Assembly (NCBI GenBank): GCA_964423575.1
Contig: CAYRFF010000004.1
Span: 1-64,000, forward strand
Direction: 5' to 3'
Origin: CAYRFF01 sp964423575
Lineage (GTDB): Bacteria; Bacteroidota; Bacteroidia; Chitinophagales; Saprospiraceae
Length of the DNA stretch: 64,000 nt
The notes under the pieces were generated by a model. The model was not told the origin of the DNA and searched no databases. It saw only the letters and a program-made list of their open reading frames with translations. Below, in pieces: positions 43,020 to 50,930 of this stretch. The translations under genes were made by a program, and so were the position numbers. Each line of letters begins with the position of its first letter. Position 1 is the first letter of the stretch.

Positions 43020-43748
43020 ATGAGTGAAGAAAAAAAATTTGTAGCAAGTGCAGAAGCTAAAGGAAAAGCCAAGCAACTGAGACTGTTTGCTATTTTATTA
43101 TGGGTTCTGGGTATAAGTGCTCAGATATGGGCAATTATTATGCTATTTAACCCGCCTGTGGTAATGTGGCAGATTATTGCGCTTATCGTAGCGGATCTGG
43201 CACTGGTCCTAGTAGGTTCCATGCTATGGAAAAGGTCCAACAAGCTGGACCCGCCATCAGAACAAAACAAACTGGCTTTCTTTATGCAAAGTCAGCTGGG
43301 CTTGGTTACTGCAATTATAGCATTCTTACCGCTGGTCGTTGTCATTTTAACCAACAAGGATCTGGACGGTAAACAAAAAGCTATATTAGGAAGTATTGCA
43401 GGTGTTGCTCTTTTAATTGCAGGAATAGGAAGTTATGACTTTGATCCGGCTTCTATTGAGAAATATACTGCTGAGATTAATGCACAGACCGATGTTATCA
43501 AGCAATTAAACAATGGTGTCGATCACGTTTACTGGACGGAATTTGGAAATAAATATCATCTGGAGGAAGATTGTCAACACATCCGAAATAGTGAAAATAA
43601 ATTTGACGGAACTGTAAAAGAAGCATGGGAAGCTCGTAAAATCGGTGATAACGAGCTCTGCAAAACCTGTCAAAGACGTGCTGAGCAACGGCTAGGCTCT
43701 GAGCTTCAGGAAAGCGGGAAGGAACTTATAGAAGAGCTCATAGAATAG
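43020..43748 (+). CDS. Four-helix membrane protein with a C-terminal zinc-type motif
   Basis: The 242-residue protein has four membrane segments (about 22-42, 48-67, 95-113, 121-138) and a soluble C-terminal half (about 145-242). The tail has VYWTEFGNKYHLEEDCQHI ... ELCKTC, i.e. H180, C185, H187 and C214-C217, which follows the general YxTxxGxKYHxxxC...PCxxC small zinc-binding module found at the ends of many bacterial proteins. I do not recognise the membrane part. It has its own terminator and no operon partner. The role is unknown; a membrane sensor or anchor for a nucleic-acid or metal ligand is conceivable. Confidence 0.75.
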   Translation: MSEEKKFVASAEAKGKAKQLRLFAILLWVLGISAQIWAIIMLFNPPVVMWQIIALIVADLALVLVGSMLWKRSNKLDPPSEQNKLAFFMQSQLGLVTAIIAFLPLVVVILTNKDLDGKQKAILGSIAGVALLIAGIGSYDFDPASIEKYTAEINAQTDVIKQLNNGVDHVYWTEFGNKYHLEEDCQHIRNSENKFDGTVKEAWEARKIGDNELCKTCQRRAEQRLGSELQESGKELIEELIE

Positions 43749-43776
43749 CGAGTTACAGGAAATATCGATTAATAAT

Positions 43777-43811
43777 AAAGCTTTCGTATAATCAATATGG
43801 AAGCTTTTTTT
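43777..43811 (+). terminator. Rho-independent terminator after the four-helix membrane protein
   Basis: AAAGCTTTC (43777-43785) pairs with GGAAGCTTT (43799-43807), with one G-T pair, around a 13-nt loop, followed by a T run. Confidence 0.85.
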
Positions 43812-43957
43812 ATCATATGTATCAACTTAAATACCAGAATGTTACCTCCTCATTTTAATTTCTAAATGAAATTCACTCCAGTTTTCCGGCTTCAATCAAA
43901 ACACATTTATTGGAACTTAAAATTTCCCATTCTCATTTATTTATGAAATGTGTCACT

Positions 43958-45391
43958 ATGAAAAGACTATTTACTTTCTTCATCACGCTTATCTTTTCCA
44001 GCTCTTTATTTGCCCAGCAATGGACTGTGGAACAATATGAATTTCAGGTATTCAAGGATGTCGAATATGGCACTGCGATAGATTTTCTGGGCGGTACCGA
44101 ACATCTTTACATGGATGTCTATCTACCTATCTGCGATGGTGACCAGGTAAATCGCAAGCGACCTCTTGCAGTAGTTATTCACGGTGGAAGCTTTGTCGAC
44201 GGCAGCAAGGATGACCATTCGGTAGCAGAACTATCCAAGGCATTTGCAATGCGGGGCTATGTAAGCATTAACGTCAATTACCGACTGGGATTTGCTACAA
44301 ATCAGTCTAAACGAGTCTGTAACATTTCAGATATTTATGCTTGTATTATTTCCGGAGATGAAGCGGAATGGCACCGCTCTATATACAGAGGGATTCAGGA
44401 CGTGAAAGGTGCAATCAGATACATGATTAACAGGCATGAGGAATATGATATTGACCCTGACAATATTTTCCTTGCAGGAGAAAGTGCGGGAGGATTCATC
44501 GCTCTTGGGACGGGGCTGCTTGATATAGATGGTGAAAGGCATTCAGACACATACGCAATTCAATCCTTACCCGCTCCTCATGATGTAGCAAGCAACTGCC
44601 CAAACTATAAAAACAAGACTTTCCCTACTGACAGTATCACCAGACCTGACTTAGGCGGAATTAATGGAGATATAGAAACCAGCGGTATTGATTATACAAT
44701 TAAAGGAATTGGGAACTTCTTCGGTGGAATGATGGCTAATCTTCTGGAAGCGCATAATCCAGATAAGCCAAAACCGGTTATTTATTCCTTTCATCAGCCT
44801 TGCGACCTCATTGTTCCTATCAAGTCCGGACGAGCTTTCAAGGGGCTGTCCGACTGTATAGCACTAGTAAACTGCTCCTCAATCAATAATACGCCTATCG
44901 TATATGGAAGTCAACAGATAAGTATATGGAATAGCGAAGAAAACTATGGTTATACCATCGTGGATAAATTCACCGGTAATAATGCAGACTGCTTCCAGCA
45001 GGTATTCAACAATGTGGATTGCCATGCATACGATAATAGAGCGCTCCGTTGGCAGAATATGTTCGATTTATTTGCTCCGGAGATAAGCATTGATTCCATC
45101 TGTGGGACAGAAGAGATTTCAAGGATTGGCTTAGCTTCCGCAAATAAGCTTACTATCTATCCAAATCCCGTATCAGATGATTATATAAATCTCGTTGTAA
45201 AAGAATCGGGAATATGCGATTTAGTTATATGGAATTCCCTGGGACAATCTGTTCATACTGAAAATAATGTTTCAGTCTCCGGAAATCGAGTACAGGCTAT
45301 ATCAGTAAGTAACTTATCCCAAGGTGTGTATATTCTGCAGATAAAAACACTGGACGGCTTTATTATAAGTAAGAAATTTATCCGCGAGTAA
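43958..45391 (+). CDS. Secreted alpha/beta hydrolase (carboxylesterase-like) with T9SS sorting domain
   Basis: The 477-residue precursor begins MKRLFTFFITLIFSSSLFAQ (Sec signal, cleavage after FAQ). The hydrolase domain (about 35-320) has an oxyanion HGGSF motif and the nucleophile elbow GESAGG, typical of carboxylesterase/lipase family enzymes. The last 70 residues (IYPNP followed by GVYILQIKT and IISKKFI) are a type A T9SS C-terminal sorting domain, so the enzyme is exported and surface-attached or released. The start at 43958 is chosen because the earlier in-frame TTG/ATG codons precede the signal peptide. Substrate unknown. Confidence 0.9.
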   Translation: MKRLFTFFITLIFSSSLFAQQWTVEQYEFQVFKDVEYGTAIDFLGGTEHLYMDVYLPICDGDQVNRKRPLAVVIHGGSFVDGSKDDHSVAELSKAFAMRGYVSINVNYRLGFATNQSKRVCNISDIYACIISGDEAEWHRSIYRGIQDVKGAIRYMINRHEEYDIDPDNIFLAGESAGGFIALGTGLLDIDGERHSDTYAIQSLPAPHDVASNCPNYKNKTFPTDSITRPDLGGINGDIETSGIDYTIKGIGNFFGGMMANLLEAHNPDKPKPVIYSFHQPCDLIVPIKSGRAFKGLSDCIALVNCSSINNTPIVYGSQQISIWNSEENYGYTIVDKFTGNNADCFQQVFNNVDCHAYDNRALRWQNMFDLFAPEISIDSICGTEEISRIGLASANKLTIYPNPVSDDYINLVVKESGICDLVIWNSLGQSVHTENNVSVSGNRVQAISVSNLSQGVYILQIKTLDGFIISKKFIRE

Positions 45392-45421
45392 GTATGATAC
45401 CGGATTATAATTTATTGTCCG

Positions 45422-45433
45422 GGGTTTAAACCC
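45422..45433. repeat. Perfect GGGTTTAAACCC palindrome, part of a 27-nt hairpin
   Basis: GGGTTTAAACCC is the core of a longer hairpin with ATTGTCC / GGGCAAT arms (one G-T pair), 20-40 nt after the hydrolase stop. It may end that transcript or be one more REP-type element. Confidence 0.55.
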
Positions 45434-45508
45434 TGGGCAATAGATTTCATTATCCTCTAATTTCCTTAAAACTATTGAATCGCATTGGGATTCATTCTAA
45501 ACCTAATG

Positions 45509-45576
45509 CGACCACGCCGTGGTCGAACCATTTTATCATTATTATTCTAACCTAATACGACCTGCGCTGCAGGTCG
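45509..45576. repeat. Two covarying palindromic hairpins left of the IS256 element
   Basis: Hairpin 1 is CGACCACG-C-CGTGGTCG (45509-45525), hairpin 2 is CGACCTGC-GCT-GCAGGTCG (45558-45576). Both are preceded by CTAA-CCTAATnCGACC. The outer CGACC/GGTCG is shared while the inner three pairs differ in a compensatory way, so the stem is conserved but not its sequence. Confidence 0.85.
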
Positions 45577-45642
45577 GAATAGAACTTTCCAATGGCAGTA
45601 TGCAAAAAAGTGTGTCTCCTGCACTTAAAAAGACTTCGGGTA

Positions 45643-45704
45643 ATTAAGAACCGGAGTGAAGTTCTTGGCAAGAACAATTGGGGCTCGACACCCCAGTTGT
45701 TCTT
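45643..45704 (-). repeat. Large hairpins downstream of the transposase gene
   Basis: A 14-bp stem with one G-T pair (AAGAACAATTGGGG 45670-45683 with CCCCAGTTGTTCTT 45691-45704) is preceded by AAGAAC/GTTCTT arms (45645-45666), and the whole is framed by GAACCG/CGGTTC. This nested structure lies between the transposase stop and the left end of the IS, and could stop transcription entering or leaving the element. Confidence 0.7.
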
Positions 45705-45762
45705 AATCCTTCGGTTCAAATAATCACCTTCGTTCATTCTTGGCCTTTCAAAGTTAATCTTT

Positions 45763-46935
45763 TTATGTAAAATCAAAGAGTTTAGGTTCATCTTTAAAGT
45801 TTGATATCTTATAACTATAAGTCCCTTCTCCCATATCTACCGCTACTTTTGTCATCAAGACAAGTGCTGATTCAATGGAAGGAAGTGAACCTCTTACTTT
45901 AAGCGTTTTCCTAAACGACTTATTCAAGCGTTCTATCCAGTTTGTTGTGTAAAGCATTGCTCTCACCCGGAAATCATAATTCACGTACTCAAATAGGATA
46001 TGATTGTGTGCAGCATCCTCCCTGAGTTTATCCGATATCTTAGGATATACCTTCTCCCATTTATCAGCCATAGATCTTAAGCGTTGCTTGGCATCCTCAA
46101 CGCTATCCTCTGGCAAATGAGGATTAAATACTGCTTTTAAATCCTGAGCTAACTCTGCTTTATGAGAAGGGCGAATCTTCTTCAGTATATTTCTTTTATA
46201 ATGGAGAGTGCAAGTCTGTAATGGAGTTGTTGGAAAGACCTGTTTTAACGCTTCCTCTATGCCACTTAAGCCATCGGATATGAAAAGGTTTACTTGTTTT
46301 ACCCCTCTAGATTTTATATCCTGAGCTATCTCTGTCCAGGCGCTAGCACGCTCTGTAGGATAATTATAGATGCCCAGAACTTCTCTGATCATATCATCTT
46401 TTAAGCCTAAGAGAACATAAAATGCTTCGCTCTGTACTGTGTCGCGTCTGACTTTAACAAAGATGGCATCGATATAAATAGCTGCCCAATTCGCTTCTAA
46501 AACGCGTGTGCGCCATTGCTCCATTTCTTTATAAAAACCCTTAGTTATAGTGGAAATACTACTTTCACTATAGCTCTTACCATACAACGTTTCTATAACC
46601 TGACCAACATCTTTATTTGTTAAACCTTTAGAATATAGCTCGAAACAGGCTTCTCTTATGCGATGATTATCTTCTTGTAAAAGCTCCAGAATATAAGGCT
46701 TAAATACACCTATTCTATCTCTTGGAACCGACAATTTAAAGCCCTTGCCAAAACCAAGACTGTTTTTGGGACGATAACCGTTCCCTTTATTCTTTGGCTC
46801 AGTACTTAAAAAGGCTTGTCGTTCATAATACATTAACCCTTCCAATGTCATCTTAAACAACTCATTTAAGCCATTTTCCTCAGAAAGTTGATCACGAATG
46901 ACTAGTTCTAATTGCTTTTTACTTAGTTTTACCAT
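45763..46935 (-). CDS. IS256/Mutator-family DDE transposase
   Basis: The 390-residue protein has the IS256 layout: an N-terminal DNA-binding part, then IYIDAIFVKVRR (first Asp), ISDGLSGIEEAL with CTLHYKRNI (second Asp and the C/H motif) and the catalytic Glu in TTNWIERLNKSFRK near residue 345. It moves the element by a DDE cut-and-circle mechanism. No frameshift or stop interrupts it. Length is within the family range (about 390-410). Confidence 0.95.
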   Translation of the reverse strand: MVKLSKKQLELVIRDQLSEENGLNELFKMTLEGLMYYERQAFLSTEPKNKGNGYRPKNSLGFGKGFKLSVPRDRIGVFKPYILELLQEDNHRIREACFELYSKGLTNKDVGQVIETLYGKSYSESSISTITKGFYKEMEQWRTRVLEANWAAIYIDAIFVKVRRDTVQSEAFYVLLGLKDDMIREVLGIYNYPTERASAWTEIAQDIKSRGVKQVNLFISDGLSGIEEALKQVFPTTPLQTCTLHYKRNILKKIRPSHKAELAQDLKAVFNPHLPEDSVEDAKQRLRSMADKWEKVYPKISDKLREDAAHNHILFEYVNYDFRVRAMLYTTNWIERLNKSFRKTLKVRGSLPSIESALVLMTKVAVDMGEGTYSYKISNFKDEPKLFDFT

Positions 46936-47124
46936 GGTGTCTTGTAATTTAGTTAGTGAAATATTTCAACTTTAAAATTAACTTTTTTCAAGACACTTTT
47001 TTGTCTTCCTACCACCGTCCAGACACACATTTCTATGGCGGTATCCTTCCAATACAGAACATCGTATAATGACCTACAGTTAGTTAGCACTCATTAAAAA
47101 AGTCGTTCTAACACCTAGAAACAT

Positions 47125-47196
47125 TGACCTACAGAGTAGGTCACATTAGGTTAGCTCCGAGTTACGACCATATAGCCGACCCCCGGAGGTGGGTCG
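47125..47196. repeat. Two covarying palindromic hairpins right of the IS256 element
   Basis: Hairpin 3 is TGACCTAC-AGA-GTAGGTCA (47125-47143), followed by CATTAGGTT; hairpin 4 is CGACCCCC-GGAG-GTGGGTCG (47177-47196, one mismatch), followed by CATTAA. These are the same family as the two hairpins at 45509-45576, and a half copy of the TGACCTAC arm lies at 47070-47077. The rest of 46936-47360 holds the IS right end and AT-rich spacer with no gene. Confidence 0.85.
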
Positions 47197-47360
47197 CATT
47201 AAACTTTCACAGTTGTTTCCAAGTATACCTACCAGGTTTGGCACTGCATTACAAGTTATCACTAAACGAGAGCCCTAACTTTACTAAATAATTACGAACT
47301 ACTGATTGTTCGTTTTATATTGTTCATTATTATTTATTAATCGCACATTGTTAATGCTCA

Positions 47361-49007
47361 TCACAATCCAAGCGCCTTAATTCCCTGCTCAAATCTAATA
47401 TCTATAGGAATCCTCGCCTCCTCAATCCTATCCAGATCTGCCTGTAGCTGTGTGCCTATTTTCCCCATCTCATTCACGAGCTTATCGACTCCGGCATAAT
47501 CACCATCTCCCTGCAGAGTTAATATCAGACGCGAAAGGCTCTCAACAGCACCGTGCATCTTATCAAAATTTACTTTATAAGTTCCGTCCTCCTGACGTTC
47601 AAATGCTCCCTTTCCCCTGAAATAATTAAAGCGTATCATATTGGCGACTCCATGGGCACTACTTGCTCCGAAGCGCACTGAGCGAAAGATACCTGCGATA
47701 AATGTCACATAGTAATCTTCAATATTTCCTTCCATTTCTCCCATTCCCAGCAACTGCTCAACCATATAAAGTCCCAGGATATCAGCTTTACCTTCTTCCA
47801 GTGCAGAAGCATGTTCTTTCAATGCTCTTCTGACGGTTCCCTTTCCATCCAGTGTATTTTTAATCCCCAATCCATGTGCAACTTCATGGAACATCGTGTT
47901 GGCGAAGAAAGCGTCAAAGTTCACATGTCCTCTCTGTTCAGGAGTAATTAAAACATCGACAATCGGCATGAGTATCTTATCAAATTTAGCACGCATTGCA
48001 TTCTCGAGCTGTAGTCTCCTGGTTCCTTTCTTCAATTGTACCTCCTCGTCATTGGGTAAATTCTTGGCAATAGTTTTACCTCCTGAATTGGCAGCTCCGG
48101 AGAAATAAATTGCATCATAGGCGCCTAAGTCTGCATCTGTTCCGGGCTTCTCCTGTTTGTATGCTTCATCAACCGGCAGGTTTTCTTGCAATACGGGAAG
48201 AAAAGCAGCATATCTTGTAAGACGCTCACTCCATTCAATATCTTTCACCAGCACATAAGCCTCATAAGAAGCCTTAAAGCCATACAACTGATCTTCATAA
48301 GTTTCAATCGGTCCGATTATCAGATCAAGCGTATTATCGCGCATATCCATCCACACCAAATCGCTTTCTCTGTAATCATCGTTCAACAGTGCGTCTGCTC
48401 GTAACAGGAGATACTTCCTGAGTCCTTCGTCCTCTGCCAGTTCAGCAGCTTCTTTCAGATAGGAAGAGGCCTTGGTTAATTCCGCCTCATACTGCTTATG
48501 GAAAGGCACAGTATATAAATCACCGCTTTCATTTCTTCTCAAGTAGGTGTACAAGCTTTCTTTATCTGCTATTTCCGCTTCTGCAAATTCTTCCTTGCTC
48601 ATATCCGCCGGGTAAAAATTAGCTCCATCAGGTTTATCTCCTATCCCATCGACAAAGGATTCGTTATTTCTCAATCGATCCCAGGGGCCATAATTCATTG
48701 CGGCATATTCTCTTATATCAACGTCTTGTAGTTCATTCAGCAGTTTATCCAGATCGCCATAAGCCTGTTCTTTATACAAGTCATCCATAATCGCAGATGC
48801 CTGAATCATAAGAACCAGCATTTGCTTTTCATTTTCAGTCAATTTACTTAAATCTGTAGTCAGCTTAAATGGTGCATATTCATCTACTTTTTCCCTGATA
48901 CTCAGTGTAGATTCCTTTTCTTCTGACTTTTCACTTATCGTGCTTTCACAAGCAAACATAAATGGAAGGATCATAAGACTTGTCAAAATATAACAGTAAC
49001 TCTTCAT
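47361..49007 (-). CDS. M49-like (dipeptidyl-peptidase III-type) metallopeptidase lipoprotein
   Basis: The 548-residue lipoprotein has the signal MKSYCYILTSLMILPFMFAC (C20). The zinc-site HEVAHG gives H374 and H378 with catalytic E375, and the second motif LEEGKADILG gives E404-E405 and D409. The pattern HExxH ... EExxAD, with VRRALKEHASALEE between, is that of M49-like peptidases (DPP III relatives and the C-terminal half of plant NUDX3) with HExxH instead of HExxGH. It should act in the envelope. The start at 49007 is chosen because it begins the lipoprotein signal; a longer frame starts 36 nt upstream. Substrate unknown. Confidence 0.82.
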   Translation of the reverse strand: MKSYCYILTSLMILPFMFACESTISEKSEEKESTLSIREKVDEYAPFKLTTDLSKLTENEKQMLVLMIQASAIMDDLYKEQAYGDLDKLLNELQDVDIREYAAMNYGPWDRLRNNESFVDGIGDKPDGANFYPADMSKEEFAEAEIADKESLYTYLRRNESGDLYTVPFHKQYEAELTKASSYLKEAAELAEDEGLRKYLLLRADALLNDDYRESDLVWMDMRDNTLDLIIGPIETYEDQLYGFKASYEAYVLVKDIEWSERLTRYAAFLPVLQENLPVDEAYKQEKPGTDADLGAYDAIYFSGAANSGGKTIAKNLPNDEEVQLKKGTRRLQLENAMRAKFDKILMPIVDVLITPEQRGHVNFDAFFANTMFHEVAHGLGIKNTLDGKGTVRRALKEHASALEEGKADILGLYMVEQLLGMGEMEGNIEDYYVTFIAGIFRSVRFGASSAHGVANMIRFNYFRGKGAFERQEDGTYKVNFDKMHGAVESLSRLILTLQGDGDYAGVDKLVNEMGKIGTQLQADLDRIEEARIPIDIRFEQGIKALGL

Positions 49008-49130
49008 TGTAATAATTTTATTTTCGAAAAGTAAATATAGCACTTTTCATAGAGTCCGCCTGCTAATAGATCTTTTCCAAAAACAGATTTAACTTAATTT
49101 CTTTACTTTTACTTATTAAATTAGAGCGAT

Positions 49131-50300
49131 ATGAAAATAATCCCGGTTAACGACAGTCAGACTAAAAAGCAATTTCTGGAGCTCCCAGTAGAAATCAATA
49201 AAAACAATCCCGAATATATACGCCCACTCGATAAGGATATCGAGGCAGTATTTGACGAAAGTCAGAACAAACTCTTCAGGCGACCAAATAACTACTGCGA
49301 ACGCTGGCTACTAAAAGATGACGATGGAAAAGTAATAGGCAGAATTGCTGCATTTGTCAACAGCAAGTACAAAAGTCCCGGCGATACGCAGCCTACAGGT
49401 GGAATCGGCTTCTTTGAATGTATCGATAACCAAGACGCCGCCAATATTCTCTTTAATCATGCAGTAGTTTGGCTGAAAGATAAAGGCATGGAAGCAATGG
49501 ACGGTCCCATAAACTTCGGTGAAAGGGATAACTGGTGGGGACTTGTAGTTGAAGGCTTTTATGAACCATTGTACGGAATGAATTACAATCCTCCATATTA
49601 TCAGACATTGTTTGAAAATTATGGCTTCAAACCCTTTTTCAATCAGTTATGCTACGCCCTGATTGTAAAAAACAGAATTGATGAAAAACATTATATCCGC
49701 CATGCAAGAATCACAGAGGATCCCGACTATCATTCAGAACACTTGAAGATAAACAAACTTGACAAATATGCGGAAGATTTCTGCACAGTCTATAACAAAG
49801 CATTTGCAGGCCATGGTGGCAATAAAACTATGGAGTTACGACAGGCCAAGAAGATTTTCAACTCCATGAAGGCGGTTATCGATGAGGAAATCGTATGGTA
49901 CATTTACCACAAAAATGAGCCTATTGGCATCTGGCTCAATATTCCAGACCTGAATCAATGGTTTAAATATATGAATGGAAAATTCGGTTTATGGCAGAAG
50001 CTAAAGTTCCTTTTTATAAAGAAGACCAAAAGGAATAAACGTTTTGTTGGAATTGTATTTGGTGTTGTTCCTGAGTTCCAGGGAAAAGGAGCTGACTCCT
50101 ATCTCATTCTGGAAGGGGCCAAAACAATTCAGGGGAAAGCGCTTTACGACGATTATGAAATGCAGTGGATAGGCGACTTCAACCCCAAGATGGTTTCAAT
50201 TGCGAAATCTCTTGGAGCACATATCAGTAGGCGGCTTACGACATATCGTTATCTGTTTGATAGAAATAAAGAATTCAAACGTCATCCTATGGTAGGATAA
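49131..50300 (+). CDS. GNAT-fold protein of the YghO type
   Basis: The 389-residue protein resembles the YghO-like GNAT group: an N-terminal part with NPEYIRPLDKDIEAVFD and RPNNYCERWLL, then GRIAAFVNSKY, GFFECIDNQDAANILF, GPINFGERDNWWGLVVEGFYEPLYGMNYNPPYY and a second N-acetyltransferase-like domain with FVGIVFGVVPEFQGKGADSYLI. The function of the group is unknown; acyl-CoA-dependent activity is assumed from the fold. It lies 79 nt ahead of a small membrane-protein gene on the same strand. No signal peptide. Confidence 0.82.
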   Translation: MKIIPVNDSQTKKQFLELPVEINKNNPEYIRPLDKDIEAVFDESQNKLFRRPNNYCERWLLKDDDGKVIGRIAAFVNSKYKSPGDTQPTGGIGFFECIDNQDAANILFNHAVVWLKDKGMEAMDGPINFGERDNWWGLVVEGFYEPLYGMNYNPPYYQTLFENYGFKPFFNQLCYALIVKNRIDEKHYIRHARITEDPDYHSEHLKINKLDKYAEDFCTVYNKAFAGHGGNKTMELRQAKKIFNSMKAVIDEEIVWYIYHKNEPIGIWLNIPDLNQWFKYMNGKFGLWQKLKFLFIKKTKRNKRFVGIVFGVVPEFQGKGADSYLILEGAKTIQGKALYDDYEMQWIGDFNPKMVSIAKSLGAHISRRLTTYRYLFDRNKEFKRHPMVG

Positions 50301-50379
50301 GTTATAAATTTTCTTGATAGCAAAGGTTTATAATGTATATTTGGCCCGTCCACAAGATATCGTCAGAATAGTAAAAATC

Positions 50380-50847
50380 ATGGATTTATCATACTTCTTA
50401 CCACTACATTCTCTGCTGCGCTGGCTTGTGTTATTCAGTCTACTTCTTAGTTTATTCCGTGCATATCGGGGATGGCTAAGCAATGTTGCATATACCGGAA
50501 TGGATGCCAAAATAAAGAATACTGCTATTGTAACTATGTATACTCAGGTTGCGATCGGCTTATATCTTTACTTTAATAGTCCGATTGTGGATTACTTCCT
50601 CAATAATATGAAAGAAGCAATGCACGAGACAGTTCCGCGGTTTTTCGGGATGGAACATATCACTTCTATGCTTTTATCAGCCTTCATGCTTTCCATTGGC
50701 TCCTTCCTCGCGCGTAGAAAAAGTACGGACAAAAAGCGATTCAGAACACTTGCTATGTGGTTTACCGTCGCATTCTTCTTGATTTTCTTTTCTGTCCCCT
50801 GGTCTTTTTCACCGTTTACAGCTAGACCGGATTTTCGCTGGTTTTAA
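50380..50847 (+). CDS. Four-helix membrane protein (cytochrome-b-like annotation group)
   Basis: The 155-residue protein has four membrane segments (about 8-25, 47-65, 92-110, 125-143). Histidines in PLHSLLRW (H9) and FGMEHITSM (about 89) could coordinate heme across the membrane, which is why homologues in Bacteroidota are often labelled cytochrome b; no heme-binding proof is visible. It starts at 50380, because the longer frame adds 22 residues without the family pattern. It follows the YghO-like gene by 79 nt; functional link unclear. Confidence 0.65.
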   Translation: MDLSYFLPLHSLLRWLVLFSLLLSLFRAYRGWLSNVAYTGMDAKIKNTAIVTMYTQVAIGLYLYFNSPIVDYFLNNMKEAMHETVPRFFGMEHITSMLLSAFMLSIGSFLARRKSTDKKRFRTLAMWFTVAFFLIFFSVPWSFSPFTARPDFRWF

Positions 50848-50890
50848 TTTCTCTTCATATCTGAGAGATTACAAGTCCTATTAAATCGCT

Positions 50891-50898
50891 TATTTTTG
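50891..50898 (+). promoter_or_regulatory. -7 element (TATTTTTG) of the GH63-like gene
   Basis: TATTTTTG fits TAnnTTTG and lies 32 nt before the ATG at 50931. There is no TTTG at the -33 spacing. Confidence 0.4.
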
Positions 50899-50930
50899 AT
50901 TAAATTGTCAATAATTTAAAGTTCTCTTGT

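Larger units (their letters stand above)
45602..47036 (-). mobile_element. IS256-family insertion sequence
   Basis: An IS256-type element of about 1.4 kb. The ends are imperfect: the left end has GTGTGTCT at 45610-45617 and the right end AGACACAC at 47021-47028, about 8 nt inside the chosen borders. Candidate 8-bp target duplications GGCAGTAT (45594-45601) and GGCGGTAT (47037-47044) differ by one base. An alternative right end uses AGACACTTTTTTG at 46991-47003, which shares CAAAAAAGTGT with the left end. The borders are therefore tentative; the transposase is intact, so the element may still be active. Confidence 0.7.

Noticed and set aside
45392..47360. Idea that the hairpin-rich IS region is a composite transposon or integron
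   Set aside because: Only one transposase is present, no cargo gene, no attC-like pair of defined boxes and no integrase; simple IS plus interspersed hairpins is enough.
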